Shown: positions 1 to 10,473, numbered from the stretch's first letter. The stretch is DNA of 64,000 nucleotides from Polaribacter sp. WD7 (GCF_003335085.1 NZ_QPEJ01000018.1:62001-126000); one strand, 5' to 3'. Made by a program: numbers and translations. The notes: generated from the sequence alone by a model not told the origin.

Positions 1-3000
1 AGCATTTATAGAGAATATAATATCTTTATCTTTTTTTGCTGTAATATGTATTGGTATAATAGTACTTTCTATGGTTGAAAATGGTAAAGATTGAATGGTG
101 TAATTTTTACCATCAGAATTTTCAATCAAATGTGTATTTACATCAAAAGAAGCACCATTAAAATTTTCAATATCTTCATTTTTATCAAAGCCTTTAGTGG
201 CGGTTTTACTAAAAATAATATCTGTATTTACGGTAGTTTTATCTTCTAAAACTGATAATTTTATAAATGGTGTTGTAGCTGATGATTTTGCAAAAATATG
301 AGTTCCAGAACTGGGTTTAGTACTTCTTTTCTGCTCATCAAAAAGTAAAATAGTATTCGCATTTGGTCTTACAAAAAAACCTTGTCCTGGAGGTAAAAAC
401 TTTTCAGTAGATGTAACTAAATTGGTAGTAGCTACATATTTTGATTGAGAATTATCCCAAGTGTAGGCTGCAGGAATTACTAGCTTTGATGCATTCTCTG
501 TTAAAAAATTGTTTCCGCTATTTTTATTTAAAGGATAATAGGCTGCAAAAGAATTACCAATAGCATTCCATTGATTTCCAATAACATTTTTATTAATATC
601 ATCTACATGTAAGTTTCCAGTAAAAATAACAGCTCCGTCAGTAGCTCTAGAAACAATATATCCTGTTCCTACTTCAAATGCATTACTACTATTGGTGTTT
701 TCATTAAAATATTGCCATCTATTACCAGGTGCATTTAAGCTTTCATAATACCCAATTGCATACCTATCTGGATTAGCAGCTGTGTTAACACGAATATTAT
801 TGATTGCGTTTTGAGCAAAAGGAACTATCAATTGATTTTGAACTACAGGAGATACTAAACTCCATCTATTAGCCAATAAGCCTCCTCTTGCATAATTGAT
901 TGTTCCTGTAGTACTTCCTTTTACCAATAAAACTCCACTGTCGTTTTCATCAGAAGTAATAATAAACTCATCAGAATTTGAAAAATCTCCGTTTACAGTA
1001 ATCGAAGCGTCTGTTCTTATAATTGTTCTTCCTAAAACAGTTAAATCATTCACTTCTATATTCGGTAAATCTACACTTACAGCACTACCTGATGTAATAA
1101 CCACATTATCCGTCGTTACCGGTATTCTACCTAAACTCCATTTGCTTACATCAGACCACTGCCCTCCTCTTATACTTGAGTAATTATTGGTGTTATTTGC
1201 TAAGGTTGTAAAACTTTTTACTTCACCATAGGCAATTCCAGATGTATTTATAGCATAACTTCTGTAATAATAAGTTGTACTTAAATTTAAACCTGTAATT
1301 ACTTCTGAAAAAGGGCCTAGATTTGTTCCGTTTTCATTTTGAATAACAGCTGTACCTCCAATAGTTGGATTTGTATTGGTTGATGAATATACAATACCTC
1401 TTTCGGTTACAGATGTTCCTCCTAAACCTAAGACTTCTCCACCTAAAGTTGCAAAAGAACCGTTAATTAAAGTAGCATCTGCAGTTGTTGTATTTGCTAA
1501 AGTTATATTTATATCTGATAAGGTTATCCAGCGAATACTATTGTTAGGTATATGAGTAGATGAAATACCAGAAACTGTAATTACAGGAGCGTTATAGGTA
1601 ATTGATAACCCATGATCTCCATTTGCAAATAAAGTTGTGTTTCCATTATCAAAATTTGAATCTGTATCTACCAACAACCTTACTTTATTAATGATAATGT
1701 TTGCACAAGCTGCCATAGTAAAATCAATACTAAACGTATCATCAAAGTTAGATTTTGTAACTTTTAACTCACGTTCCATTCTTGTGATATTAACTGAAGG
1801 TACTTCTGAATTTGAAAGAGGTGTTGCACATAATTTACCAGAACCTCCAACCATTACATAGGATTTATTACTACTAAAAGTTCCTGTATTTAACGAATTT
1901 GTAGCAGCTAAATTGCCAATATAAACACGGATACTATCGTTAATTGTGTGCGACTGTTTTTGTAGTAATCGCTGATTTTCGTCTCTACCAATACCTATGA
2001 TTTTGTTATGTGATGGAGGGTTAAAAGAAGCATCCCATATTATATTACCTTCAGAATCTAAATAATCGCCTTGAGTTACACTGCCAGAATTGTCTAAAGT
2101 TAGTGCATATTTAATAGCTAAATAGCTTTCTATTCTTTTGGTTTCTTCTGCATTTAAAACTTTTCTATAGCCAATAACTTCTGCTATTTTACCATCAAAA
2201 CTTCGATTATTATTTTGAACAAATCCTCCTTGTTTAGATTGTCTACCAATGGTAAAAGCACCAGCAGCATTTTGAAAACCACCTACAGGATGTTCATTAA
2301 TTTCATCTGCTGTTAATTTTGATAAAGTAATAGCATCTGTTTTTAAAGGGATAGGATTTGAATTTAAGTGTACAGTTTGATTATCATTAAAATCAATAAT
2401 ATGTTTGGTTAATGATGTGTTTGTACTATTGCTATGGTTGGTAATTGCACTTTTAACACCGCCAAAATTAGTTGAAGAATACATATACAAATTATCATCA
2501 CCGTAGGCAAAACCATATCCATCTCCAGAATTATTACCAAAATCATATATAAATTGCTGGTTTTTAGCGCTAGCTTGGTCAGTTGGTTTTACTATAGAGA
2601 AAAAGGTAAATCCGTCTTGTGAACCTGATCCATTTGAAAAAATATAATTAGAATTATTAATGTACATTCCTTTACTATCACCTGAAAAATCTACTACACT
2701 ATTGTAGTTAATGTTATCTGTTGCATTATCTAACAAAACGGGTGCTTGTAAAGATCCATTTACAAAAGTTTTTGTGCCATCATTAGAATCATCTTTCCAA
2801 GTTTCTACAGTTTCACCATTAGTAGCAGCATTACCAGAAGTATTATTTATGCTGTTTGTTCCAGGTTTAATCCATAATACTATGTTTTCTCTAATACCTC
2901 CTGGTGCATCTGTGGCAACTCTTCCTAAAGTATAATAAGCTCCATTTCTAGATGTAATGTTGGTAAAGGTAATTTCATCACCAGAAATAGTAGCCGTTGT

Positions 3001-5382
3001 AATAGCAGAAGAGCCTGTTGTGAAATCTGCATTGTTAGCGTTAATAATTAATGCATAATCAGCTGGGTTTCCTGTGTTGTTTGGTACAGTAAAACTCATT
3101 GTAATTCTGCCAATGTTACCCGTTGTTTGCATTCTCCAAGATTTTTCTAGCAAATCATAAGATCCTAAAGCTGTAAAATTAGTAAAGGTTGCAGGTTTAG
3201 AAGTACTTCCCATTACAACTGCATTTCTATTATTGACAATTCCTCCAAATTTTTCAATGGTTAATATACTATTGGTATTAACACTTTTTGATTTCGTTTG
3301 ATGTAATGTAGATTGATCGTCTTTTGCTAAAGCTATAATATTATTATGATAAGTAGCGTTGGATGAAGCATCCCAGAAAATAGTAGTACCATTACTCGCA
3401 ATATAGTCTCCATTTGTACCACCAGAAGCATTAGGCAGTGTAAACCCGTATTTGATGGCTAAATAAGAGTTGATTTTTCGTAATTCTGAATTAGTTAATG
3501 TTGATGAATAAATGATTACCTCAGCAATATCTCCATCAAAACCATCAAAGTCAAAACCGGTTCCAATAACACCATTAAGCGTACCTGATGAGTTACCAAC
3601 CAAAGGAGCAGTACTGGTATCTGAAGTACTTTTTAGAATTCCATCTTTTAATTCTCTAAGTGTTCTTCCTATAGTTTGGTCTAAAGTTCCTGTTACCAAA
3701 ACAGGAACAATTGCTGGGTTATCATATTCATCTACCGGTAAATCTAAGTCATTCCCAAAATGTGCTAAAGCTAGAGAGGTATTATTTCTATAACCCAAAT
3801 GAAGTCCTCTATTTAATGAAGAACCTGTAGTTCCTAAAAAATAATTTTTATTAGCATTAGTATTTCTTTTTGCTATTGCTAAAATGGTATAGTCGCTTCC
3901 TATAAGCGCATTAAAATCTATGAGAAATATGGTAGTTTTGTCATCTGGAGAACGAATTGCAGGATTAAAGTTGATAGCATTATCTACTTTAATAGGGTTG
4001 TTTTGTCCATTAGCAATATGAAGATTGGCAGATTGGTCTTGCCATTGTATTGCATTACTATTTGCATCAGTATTTACATCAACATCTGCTTTCAGCCAAA
4101 TGGCTAAATTATCTGAGATACCACCTGGATTTCCACCTTCAAAAAAATAAGCTGCACCAGATTCTGATAAAAAATTAGACTCATTTTCATCAAAATCGTG
4201 AAACATAGCAGAAACCATAGAACTATTACCATTAATAGCTACAGCTCTACCAAAAAAATCTTGAGTTCTTCTAATATTAGGAGTAATTTTTTTACTAAAA
4301 AACCACTCACTAGGGTTATTTGTAGAAAGTGGACTTGTTTGTTCTCTCCACCTTAGTTTGTAATAAAACGCTGCTCCTGCATCCGTTAAAGTAGTTGTAT
4401 TGTTAGCATCTGTATCATTGCCTTGGTCTCCAACAATGGCATTTACGCCATCCATGGCTACTGAGAAAACAGTTAAAGAATTAATATCATGGTTTGCATT
4501 TAAGCTCCAGTTACCACCACTATCTTTTTGATAAAATTGAAGTACGGTTTTGGTATTGGCTTGGTCTCTAGAGGTAAACACCATGTTGTCTCCAGAAACT
4601 GCCAATCTGTTTCCAAAATTTTGAAAGGTTCCCTTAGGAATTTGTTGGGTAAATTGCCAACTACTGCCAAAAGGAGGTTTTTCAAAAACATACACACCTC
4701 TTGAATCATTTCTATTGTGTGATGCAACTAATGTATTACCAGAAATACTTAATGGAAACCCAAAAAATCGATTAGAAGCCTTGTCTGGTGCTGTAATTTT
4801 TTGAAGATGTGTCCAATTTCCAGAACTTTGTTTTTGATACAACTCTACAGAACCATTAAGACTAAAACCATCTGTACTATCTCTAAAATTACCTACAGCA
4901 ATAGTGGTATCTGTAATATCTACAGCAACACCAAAAAATTGTGACGCTGCTCTTGTAGATGAAACGATTTTATTTACCAAAACCCAAACACCTGAGGTGT
5001 TTTTTGTGTAAACGAAAGCTGCACCAGCATTTGCTAAAGGATTTGCTCCAGTAGTATCAGTTGCATCTGAAGTTGCACCAACGACTAAGTAAGAACCGTG
5101 AATTGCACAAGAACGCCCAAATCTGGTGCCTGCAGCTCCTGCTAATATTTGTACTTCTTGCCAATTACCCACTTCATCTTTTTCGTAAATAAATACAGCA
5201 CCAGCAAAACTATTTCTTCTAAAGTCTCCAACAATAGCAGTATTACCAGAAATATCTACATTAAACTCTCCAAATCTTCTTCCAGCTCCTCTATCAGAAG
5301 CTACAATTTTATCAGTTTGGATAAAGTTTTGAGCATTTATGGAGCTCGAAATGATTAAAAATAATAGTATAATTTTCTTCAT
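1..5382 (-). CDS. Giant secreted FG-GAP / LamG-like surface protein, C-terminus beyond left edge
   Basis: The frame from the ATG at 5382-5380 is open to base 1, giving at least 1794 residues. It begins with a signal peptide (MKKIILLFLIISSSINAQ). Residues about 20-415 hold about seven FG-GAP-like repeats (pattern FG...ISGNTAIVG, as in integrin alpha propellers). Two LamG-like modules follow (about 415-650 and 830-1095), each ending in DGDIAEVI...INSYLAIKYG, typical of flavobacterial DUF8202-type modules. A fibronectin-III-like stretch lies near 1295-1395 and a WSDVSKW / WSLVSPV module near 1395-1510. The last residues in view (IPIHITAKKDKDIIFS) match the region just before the sorting domain of the 50130-53261 protein, so roughly 100-150 residues, including a probable T9SS signal, lie off-window. 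Role inferred: cell-surface or secreted adhesin or glycan-binding protein. The gene starts 4 bases after the AraC gene ends, so the two are probably co-transcribed. Confidence 0.85.
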   Translation of the reverse strand, partial: MKKIILLFLIISSSINAQNFIQTDKIVASDRGAGRRFGEFNVDISGNTAIVGDFRRNSFAGAVFIYEKDEVGNWQEVQILAGAAGTRFGRSCAIHGSYLVVGATSDATDTTGANPLANAGAAFVYTKNTSGVWVLVNKIVSSTRAASQFFGVAVDITDTTIAVGNFRDSTDGFSLNGSVELYQKQSSGNWTHLQKITAPDKASNRFFGFPLSISGNTLVASHNRNDSRGVYVFEKPPFGSSWQFTQQIPKGTFQNFGNRLAVSGDNMVFTSRDQANTKTVLQFYQKDSGGNWSLNANHDINSLTVFSVAMDGVNAIVGDQGNDTDANNTTTLTDAGAAFYYKLRWREQTSPLSTNNPSEWFFSKKITPNIRRTQDFFGRAVAINGNSSMVSAMFHDFDENESNFLSESGAAYFFEGGNPGGISDNLAIWLKADVDVNTDANSNAIQWQDQSANLHIANGQNNPIKVDNAINFNPAIRSPDDKTTIFLIDFNALIGSDYTILAIAKRNTNANKNYFLGTTGSSLNRGLHLGYRNNTSLALAHFGNDLDLPVDEYDNPAIVPVLVTGTLDQTIGRTLRELKDGILKSTSDTSTAPLVGNSSGTLNGVIGTGFDFDGFDGDIAEVIIYSSTLTNSELRKINSYLAIKYGFTLPNASGGTNGDYIASNGTTIFWDASSNATYHNNIIALAKDDQSTLHQTKSKSVNTNSILTIEKFGGIVNNRNAVVMGSTSKPATFTNFTALGSYDLLEKSWRMQTTGNIGRITMSFTVPNNTGNPADYALIINANNADFTTGSSAITTATISGDEITFTNITSRNGAYYTLGRVATDAPGGIRENIVLWIKPGTNSINNTSGNAATNGETVETWKDDSNDGTKTFVNGSLQAPVLLDNATDNINYNSVVDFSGDSKGMYINNSNYIFSNGSGSQDGFTFFSIVKPTDQASAKNQQFIYDFGNNSGDGYGFAYGDDNLYMYSSTNFGGVKSAITNHSNSTNTSLTKHIIDFNDNQTVHLNSNPIPLKTDAITLSKLTADEINEHPVGGFQNAAGAFTIGRQSKQGGFVQNNNRSFDGKIAEVIGYRKVLNAEETKRIESYLAIKYALTLDNSGSVTQGDYLDSEGNIIWDASFNPPSHNKIIGIGRDENQRLLQKQSHTINDSIRVYIGNLAATNSLNTGTFSSNKSYVMVGGSGKLCATPLSNSEVPSVNITRMERELKVTKSNFDDTFSIDFTMAACANIIINKVRLLVDTDSNFDNGNTTLFANGDHGLSITYNAPVITVSGISSTHIPNNSIRWITLSDINITLANTTTADATLINGSFATLGGEVLGLGGTSVTERGIVYSSTNTNPTIGGTAVIQNENGTNLGPFSEVITGLNLSTTYYYRSYAINTSGIAYGEVKSFTTLANNTNNYSSIRGGQWSDVSKWSLGRIPVTTDNVVITSGSAVSVDLPNIEVNDLTVLGRTIIRTDASITVNGDFSNSDEFIITSDENDSGVLLVKGSTTGTINYARGGLLANRWSLVSPVVQNQLIVPFAQNAINNIRVNTAANPDRYAIGYYESLNAPGNRWQYFNENTNSSNAFEVGTGYIVSRATDGAVIFTGNLHVDDINKNVIGNQWNAIGNSFAAYYPLNKNSGNNFLTENASKLVIPAAYTWDNSQSKYVATTNLVTSTEKFLPPGQGFFVRPNANTILLFDEQKRSTKPSSGTHIFAKSSATTPFIKLSVLEDKTTVNTDIIFSKTATKGFDKNEDIENFNGASFDVNTHLIENSDGKNYTIQSLPFSTIESTIIPIHITAKKDKDIIFSINA

Positions 5383-5386
5383 AATT

Positions 5387-6193
5387 CTATTTTACATATA
5401 TTCTAGACAATCCATTAGAGAGTAACGAATTGTTGTCGTTTTTATAATCTTTAATACTTTGTCCTAAAAATTTTTGAAAATCTTTCTCAAAATGAGAATG
5501 ATCGTAGTAATCGTATTGGGTAATTAAATCGGTCAGGGAAGTGTATTTGTTTTGTTCTAGTTCTCTAATAATGTAGTTGAAACGAACCAAACAAATAAAA
5601 CGATAGGGTGTTGCACCTACTTCTTTATTAAACATTCGTTCTATGGATTTTTCTGAATAAGGGAAAACTTCAGAAAGTTCTTTTGTAGCGAGCATTCCTT
5701 TTTTTCTCAAAATGTATTGAACAATTTCAACAGAAGGCAATAATACACTCCAATCTTTGTAGTATGCTCGCAAATGATTGTCTGCAATTGTTGTTATTTC
5801 TTCAATTTGATTTACATTTCTTAGAGATTCATAAAGGCTCTGAATAATTTCTTCTTCTACATATAAAGAAAGATCTATTAATGTATTTCTATTTTTTTTA
5901 GAATGAATTTTAGTAACATTATGTAGTACATGGTTTGGTAGTTCAAAAGATAACCAAGAACTATTCTTATAAGCTTTTACAGTAAAAAAGTCTCCTGTTC
6001 CTTTAATAAAAACTTCGGGTACTTTAACTTTTTTTCCTTTGTAATTAAACGCTTCTATTGTTCCGTAACAAAGCATAATGTAGGTATATCCATAATCACT
6101 AATTAATTGAGAAGACATGTCTTCCAAGTAATTAATTCGTGTTATATCTTTATAAAAAGAATGACTTAAATTAGAATCGTTTATAAACTTCAT
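5387..6193 (-). CDS. AraC-family transcriptional regulator
   Basis: The product has 268 residues. An N-terminal sensor-like half (about 1-150) is followed by an AraC-type double helix-turn-helix from about 165 to 245, with ATKELSEVFPYSEKSIERMF as the first HTH and DYYDHSHFEKDFQKFLGQSI as the second helix and family signature. The arrangement resembles the Bacteroidota AraC group with a DUF6597-like N-terminus; no ligand can be inferred. The ATG is at 6193-6191. It is the upstream partner of the giant surface protein gene (4-base gap), which suggests that it controls that gene or is expressed with it. No clear TANNTTTG box precedes it. Confidence 0.85.
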   Translation of the reverse strand: MKFINDSNLSHSFYKDITRINYLEDMSSQLISDYGYTYIMLCYGTIEAFNYKGKKVKVPEVFIKGTGDFFTVKAYKNSSWLSFELPNHVLHNVTKIHSKKNRNTLIDLSLYVEEEIIQSLYESLRNVNQIEEITTIADNHLRAYYKDWSVLLPSVEIVQYILRKKGMLATKELSEVFPYSEKSIERMFNKEVGATPYRFICLVRFNYIIRELEQNKYTSLTDLITQYDYYDHSHFEKDFQKFLGQSIKDYKNDNNSLLSNGLSRIYVK

Positions 6194-6313
6194 TATATCA
6201 GAAAAGTGTAAAAATAGTTACAGATGTTATTTTTTTATCTGTAAATTTCCGACAAAACTTCTGTTTTATGGAAAAAACAAGTAGTTTTACCTATTAATTT
6301 CATGAAGTTATAA

Positions 6314-7132
6314 ATGAATTTTTTAACCTGTTATCACCTTAAGCTAACAAATATTAATGTTAATTATACAGAAAAAACAATCTTAACTTCTTTTGGAAAA
6401 ACCCATATTATTGTTTGTGGTAATAGTAGTAAACCCCCTCTTTTTTTAATACATGGATTAAATTCTGGCGCTCCTTTTGCCCTTGATAGGGTTTTATTTT
6501 TAGCAAAAACGCACCAAATTTTTGCTATTGATATTTTAGGACAACCCAATAAAAGTGATTTTATTAGATTGAATAAAAAAGAGAATACTTATGGAGAGTG
6601 GCTACTAGAAATTATTAATTATTTTGCCTTTAAAAATATAAGCTTGTGCGGAATCTCATTTGGTGCTTTTCCTATTTTAAAATCGCTTTTTATAGAAGAG
6701 GATAATGTTAAAGAAGTTTTTTTAATCTCTCCTGCAGGGTTGATTAATGGTAAACTAATAAAAACTATTTTTAAGTTTGTGTTACCAATGAAAAGGTTTC
6801 AAAAAACAAAAAACAAAAAGTATTTGATAGAGTGTTTAGACCAATTATATGATAATTATGATAAAGAGACATTTATGTATCTAAAAGAAGTATTCTTACA
6901 TTTTAATATAGATTTTTCTATGACTCCTAATTTTAAAAGGAAAGATTTGGCTAGACTACAAACACCTATTACTATTATTGCTTCTAAAAAAGACTTTTTT
7001 GTACCAGCTGAAAAACTAAAAAAGAGAAGTAAAAAAAGTTTTACTTCTCTTAAACGTTTTATTGTTTTACAAAATTCTAAACACGTAGCAGATACAACAA
7101 CCTTAAAAACAGCTTTTAAGGGGCTGGATTAG
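6314..7132 (+). CDS. Alpha/beta-hydrolase fold protein
   Basis: The product has 272 residues and no signal peptide. The oxyanion region LIHGLNSG lies near residue 46, the nucleophile elbow GISFGA near residue 114, the acid region ASKKDFFVP near 224 and the catalytic histidine in SKHVAD near 256, so the Ser-Asp-His triad appears complete. The substrate is unknown; family members are esterases, lipases or haloalkane-dehalogenase-like enzymes. It is transcribed divergently from the AraC gene across a 120-base gap, and its 3' end overlaps the convergent aldo-keto reductase gene by 17 bases. Confidence 0.75.
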   Translation: MNFLTCYHLKLTNINVNYTEKTILTSFGKTHIIVCGNSSKPPLFLIHGLNSGAPFALDRVLFLAKTHQIFAIDILGQPNKSDFIRLNKKENTYGEWLLEIINYFAFKNISLCGISFGAFPILKSLFIEEDNVKEVFLISPAGLINGKLIKTIFKFVLPMKRFQKTKNKKYLIECLDQLYDNYDKETFMYLKEVFLHFNIDFSMTPNFKRKDLARLQTPITIIASKKDFFVPAEKLKKRSKKSFTSLKRFIVLQNSKHVADTTTLKTAFKGLD

Positions 7133-8156
7133 GAATAGCTTTATGTACCTCTTCAATTTCTTTGAGTATTTCTTCAGATAAATCTATATCAATACTTCCA
7201 ATATTTTCTTTTAATTGATCCATTTTAGTAGCTCCAATAATATTGCTAGTTACAAAAGGCAATTGATTGATAAATGCCAGAGACAACTCGGTCAAGGTAA
7301 TTCCGTTTTTTTCTGCAATGTCTGCATACTTTTTAACAGCATCTAAAGATCCGTCTCCCATATATCGTGCAATAAAACGTGGGAATAAGGTACCTCTTGC
7401 TCCTTCTGGTTTGTTGCCATCTAAATATTTACCAGATAAAACACCTTGTGCTAATGGTGAATATGCCAATAAGCCAATGTTTTCTCTCATAGAAACCTCA
7501 CTCATACCTACTTCATATCCTCTGTGAATTAATGAATATGAATTTTGAATAGTAACGGGTTTAGCTACATCTAACTTTTTAGAAGCTTCTACGTACTTCA
7601 TTGTTCCCCAAGGCGTTTCGTTTGATAAGCCATAGGTTCTTATTTTACCAGATTTTACTATATCATTCAGCGTTTCTAAAATTTCTAAATAATTCTCTAC
7701 TTCACTGTTAGCCGTATTTAATGGAAAATCTCTAGTTCCAAAAACGTTTACTCCTCTATTTGGCCAATGTAATTGATATAAATCTATATAATCTGTCTGA
7801 AGTCTTTCTAAACTTTTATCAATAGCCTCAAGAATATTTTTTTTGTTGATACCTCCTTTTCTAATATGGGCTGTATAATCTCCTCCTCCAGCAATTTTAC
7901 TTGCCAATACTACTTTATCTCTATTTCCTGTTTTTTTAAACCAAGTTCCTATTATTTTTTCTGTTGCTCCGTAAGTTTCTGGAGTAGCAGGAACAGAATA
8001 TAACTCTGCGGTATCAAAAAAATTGACTCCGTTTTCTAAAGCGTAATCCATTTGTTGATGCCCTTCTGCTTCTGTATTTTGATTTCCCCAAGTCATTGTT
8101 CCTAAACATATTTTAGAAACTTTTATAGCTGTATTTGGTAAGGTTGTATATTTCAT
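7116..8156 (-). CDS. tas: Aldo-keto reductase, Tas-like
   Basis: This is a 346-residue NADP(H)-dependent (beta/alpha)8 barrel oxidoreductase. The N-terminus KICLGTMTWGNQN, the AEGHQQMDYAL segment and FFDTAELYSVP closely follow E. coli Tas. Catalytic residues are visible: Asp and Tyr in FDTAELY, Lys in LASKIAGG and His in YQLHWP. The C-terminal nucleotide-binding segment includes NIIGATKMDQLKENI. The physiological substrate of Tas-type enzymes is not settled. It has its own unit: a hairpin terminator separates it from pgk upstream, and it converges on the hydrolase gene. Confidence 0.85.
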   Translation of the reverse strand: MKYTTLPNTAIKVSKICLGTMTWGNQNTEAEGHQQMDYALENGVNFFDTAELYSVPATPETYGATEKIIGTWFKKTGNRDKVVLASKIAGGGDYTAHIRKGGINKKNILEAIDKSLERLQTDYIDLYQLHWPNRGVNVFGTRDFPLNTANSEVENYLEILETLNDIVKSGKIRTYGLSNETPWGTMKYVEASKKLDVAKPVTIQNSYSLIHRGYEVGMSEVSMRENIGLLAYSPLAQGVLSGKYLDGNKPEGARGTLFPRFIARYMGDGSLDAVKKYADIAEKNGITLTELSLAFINQLPFVTSNIIGATKMDQLKENIGSIDIDLSEEILKEIEEVHKAIPNPAP

Positions 8157-8271
8157 TTGTTACTGTGTAATCTTATTTTAATGTATATTGAATCAACTAA
8201 ATTAAAAACTTAAAACCGAATAAAAGAATAAGCTCAACATTTTAATAAATATTTCACTTTTACATCCAACA

Positions 8272-8306
8272 AAAAAACGTGTAATTATATTAATTACACG
8301 TTTTTT
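8272..8306 (-). terminator. Hairpin terminator after pgk
   Basis: Perfect inverted repeat with 16-base arms (8272-8287 and 8291-8306) around the 3-base loop TAT. The arms begin with a run of A and end with a run of T, so a U-tract forms in either direction. It lies 55 bases past the pgk stop codon and before the aldo-keto reductase start. Confidence 0.85.
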
Positions 8307-8361
8307 AAGATTATGTATCGTAGATTTCTATAAATTTAACTTACATTTTTAAAGCAATATT

Positions 8362-9549
8362 TTACTTCATAATTGCATCAATACCTGGTAAGGTTTTTCC
8401 TTCTAAACTTTCTAGCATAGCACCACCACCAGTAGAAACGTAACTTACTTTGTCTGCAAAACCAAATTGTTTAACAGCCGCAACAGAATCTCCACCACCA
8501 ACTAAAGAAAATGCACCGTTTTGTGTAGCTGTATCTATAGAATTTCCTAAGGCTATTGTTCCGCCCGCAAAAGATTCCATTTCAAAAACACCTAAAGGGC
8601 CATTCCATAAAATCGTTTTACATTTATTTACAACTTCGTCAAAAATTTCACGAGATTTTGGACCAGCATCAACGCCTTCCCATCCATCAGGAATTTCATT
8701 AATATCACAAATTTGTGTATTAGCGTCATTACTAAAATCATCTGCAGCGATAACATCTACAGGAATATGAACTTGAACTCCTTTTGCCGCTGCTTGTTTT
8801 AAAATATCTAATGCCAATTCTTGTTTATCGTCTTCACAAATAGAGTTTCCTATTTTACCACCTTGTGCTTTCACAAAAGTAAAGCTCATACCTCCTCCAA
8901 TAATCAAATGGTCTACTTTTTCTAAAATATTTTCAATAACTGTAATTTTTGAAGATACTTTTGCTCCTCCTAAAATTGCCAGTACTGGTTTTTTAGAATT
9001 GTTTAAAACCTTGTCTATACTTATAATTTCTTTGGCTAATAAATTTCCAAAACATTTATTTTCTGAGAAAAATTGTGCAACAATTGTTGTAGATGCGTGT
9101 GCTCTATGCGCAGTACCAAAAGCATCGTTTACATAAATATCTCCTAGTTTAGATAGTTTTTCGGCAAAGGCAACATTTCCCTTTTTTTCCTCGTCATAAA
9201 AACGCAAATTTTCTAACAACAATACTTCACCCGATTCTAAATTTGCTACTGCTTCTTCCACTTTACTACCAACACAGTCAGAAACAAATTTAACTTGAAC
9301 ACCTAAAATTTCTGTTGCTTTTTTTACTATATGACGTAAAGAAAATTCATCTTGAAAACCTTTTGGGCGTCCTAAATGAGACATTAAAATACAACTTCCG
9401 TCTTGTTCTAAAATATCAATTATTGTAGATTTTGCTGCCTGAATTCTAGTAGCGTCTGTTACTTCTAAAGCATCATTTAAAGGCACATTAAAGTCTACTC
9501 GAATTAATGCTTTCTTATTTTTAAAGTTAAAGTCTTTTAGTGTTTTCAT
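8362..9549 (-). CDS. pgk: Phosphoglycerate kinase
   Basis: The product has 395 residues, the normal bacterial length. It interconverts 1,3-bisphosphoglycerate plus ADP with 3-phosphoglycerate plus ATP in cytosolic glycolysis. Diagnostic motifs are the signature [14 protein letters not shown] near residue 13, SHLGRPKG near 58, the substrate-binding [15 protein letters not shown] near 140, [12 protein letters not shown] near 190 and the C-terminal nucleotide site [11 protein letters not shown] near 350. It is transcribed alone, with a promoter-like -7 box 24 bases upstream and a strong hairpin terminator downstream. Confidence 0.97.
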   Translation of the reverse strand: MKTLKDFNFKNKKALIRVDFNVPLNDALEVTDATRIQAAKSTIIDILEQDGSCILMSHLGRPKGFQDEFSLRHIVKKATEILGVQVKFVSDCVGSKVEEAVANLESGEVLLLENLRFYDEEKKGNVAFAEKLSKLGDIYVNDAFGTAHRAHASTTIVAQFFSENKCFGNLLAKEIISIDKVLNNSKKPVLAILGGAKVSSKITVIENILEKVDHLIIGGGMSFTFVKAQGGKIGNSICEDDKQELALDILKQAAAKGVQVHIPVDVIAADDFSNDANTQICDINEIPDGWEGVDAGPKSREIFDEVVNKCKTILWNGPLGVFEMESFAGGTIALGNSIDTATQNGAFSLVGGGDSVAAVKQFGFADKVSYVSTGGGAMLESLEGKTLPGIDAIMK

Positions 9550-9572
9550 TTTTTTGTGAATTCTATTTTCAA

Positions 9573-9580
9573 CAAAAATA
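9573..9580 (-). promoter_or_regulatory. Candidate -7 box for pgk (TATTTTTG)
   Basis: Read on the minus strand this is TATTTTTG, an exact match to the Bacteroidota -7 consensus TANNTTTG. It would place the transcript start about 17 bases before the pgk ATG. No TTG was found at the usual 17-23 base spacing upstream, so the -33 element is weak or absent. Confidence 0.45.
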
Positions 9581-9639
9581 CCGATTTATTTAGGTAATTT
9601 TAATTTTGGTTGATAAAATCTAAGTTAACGTTTGCGTAA

Positions 9640-10410
9640 CTATTTTATATTGATATTTCTGTTTTTAAAGAAATGAAGTGTTGCATTTAAAACCAAAATA
9701 AAAGCAGCAACATAAGCACTATAATTAATAACATTTACGCGGGTTTCATTAGCAACTCCAATAGCAACTAATGCCCATGCACCCACCAATGCAAAAGCTT
9801 TTATATGTCTTGTCCATAAAACTATAATATTGATTGCTGTTGCTATAATTATCATGACAATTGTCCAAACTTCATTAGAAATTCCAAAACCATTCCATCC
9901 TATTTTAACAAGATAAGAAGAAACGTTGGCAACACTAGCCACAGACACCCAACCACTATACACTGCAAAAGGCAACCATACAAAAAACTGCATGGATTTT
10001 GAAACGCTTTTTAATTGCATTTTTGTATTCATTACTATTTTTAATAACGAAAAAAGGAGCCCGAATATAAACAAACAAGATAAGCCAGTGTATTCATAAA
10101 TCCATGCAAAAACCCAAGCACTATTAGCTATACAAGAAACTAAAAACCAAACACCTATGTTATTAATAAACTCATCATTTTTAACAGCTACAAATAAACT
10201 TTTACCTTGATAAATAACAAAACCCAGCAATAAAAAATAAATAAACCCCCAAATAGAAAACGCATAACCTGCAGGAGTAAATAACGAATTTAATCCTCTA
10301 GAAATTTTACCAATAGTAGTATTGTTTAACATTCCTGTATTTGATAAATAATTGACAATAACTACAGAAATAAAGGCAACACCATTTAAAATTTGAAGTA
10401 ATTTTTTCAT
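9640..10410 (-). CDS. TspO/MBR-like tryptophan-rich membrane protein
   Basis: The product has 256 residues and about seven to eight hydrophobic helices. The segment FTPAGYAFSIWGFIYFLLLG (about residues 45-64) resembles the first conserved motif of TspO/mitochondrial benzodiazepine receptor relatives, and the later helices are rich in tryptophan (WVFAWIYEY, YSGWVSVASV). It is longer than canonical five-helix TspO (about 160 residues), so it belongs to the extended relatives often annotated only as tryptophan-rich sensory protein. It sits in the inner membrane; ligand unknown. It lies on the same strand as pgk with a 90-base gap and divergent from holB. Confidence 0.65.
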   Translation of the reverse strand: MKKLLQILNGVAFISVVIVNYLSNTGMLNNTTIGKISRGLNSLFTPAGYAFSIWGFIYFLLLGFVIYQGKSLFVAVKNDEFINNIGVWFLVSCIANSAWVFAWIYEYTGLSCLFIFGLLFSLLKIVMNTKMQLKSVSKSMQFFVWLPFAVYSGWVSVASVANVSSYLVKIGWNGFGISNEVWTIVMIIIATAINIIVLWTRHIKAFALVGAWALVAIGVANETRVNVINYSAYVAAFILVLNATLHFFKNRNINIK

Positions 10411-10473
10411 ACAGATATACTTGTTTTTATCTACTAAAGTAACAAAATTTAAAGTTAAGACTTTCTAAAATCT

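Noticed and set aside
896..5358. Small plus-strand reading frames (for example 896-1183, 1637-1861, 3512-3793, 5149-5358)
   Set aside because: They lie opposite the giant minus-strand surface-protein gene, whose translation gives coherent repeats and domains; the small frames show no family features.
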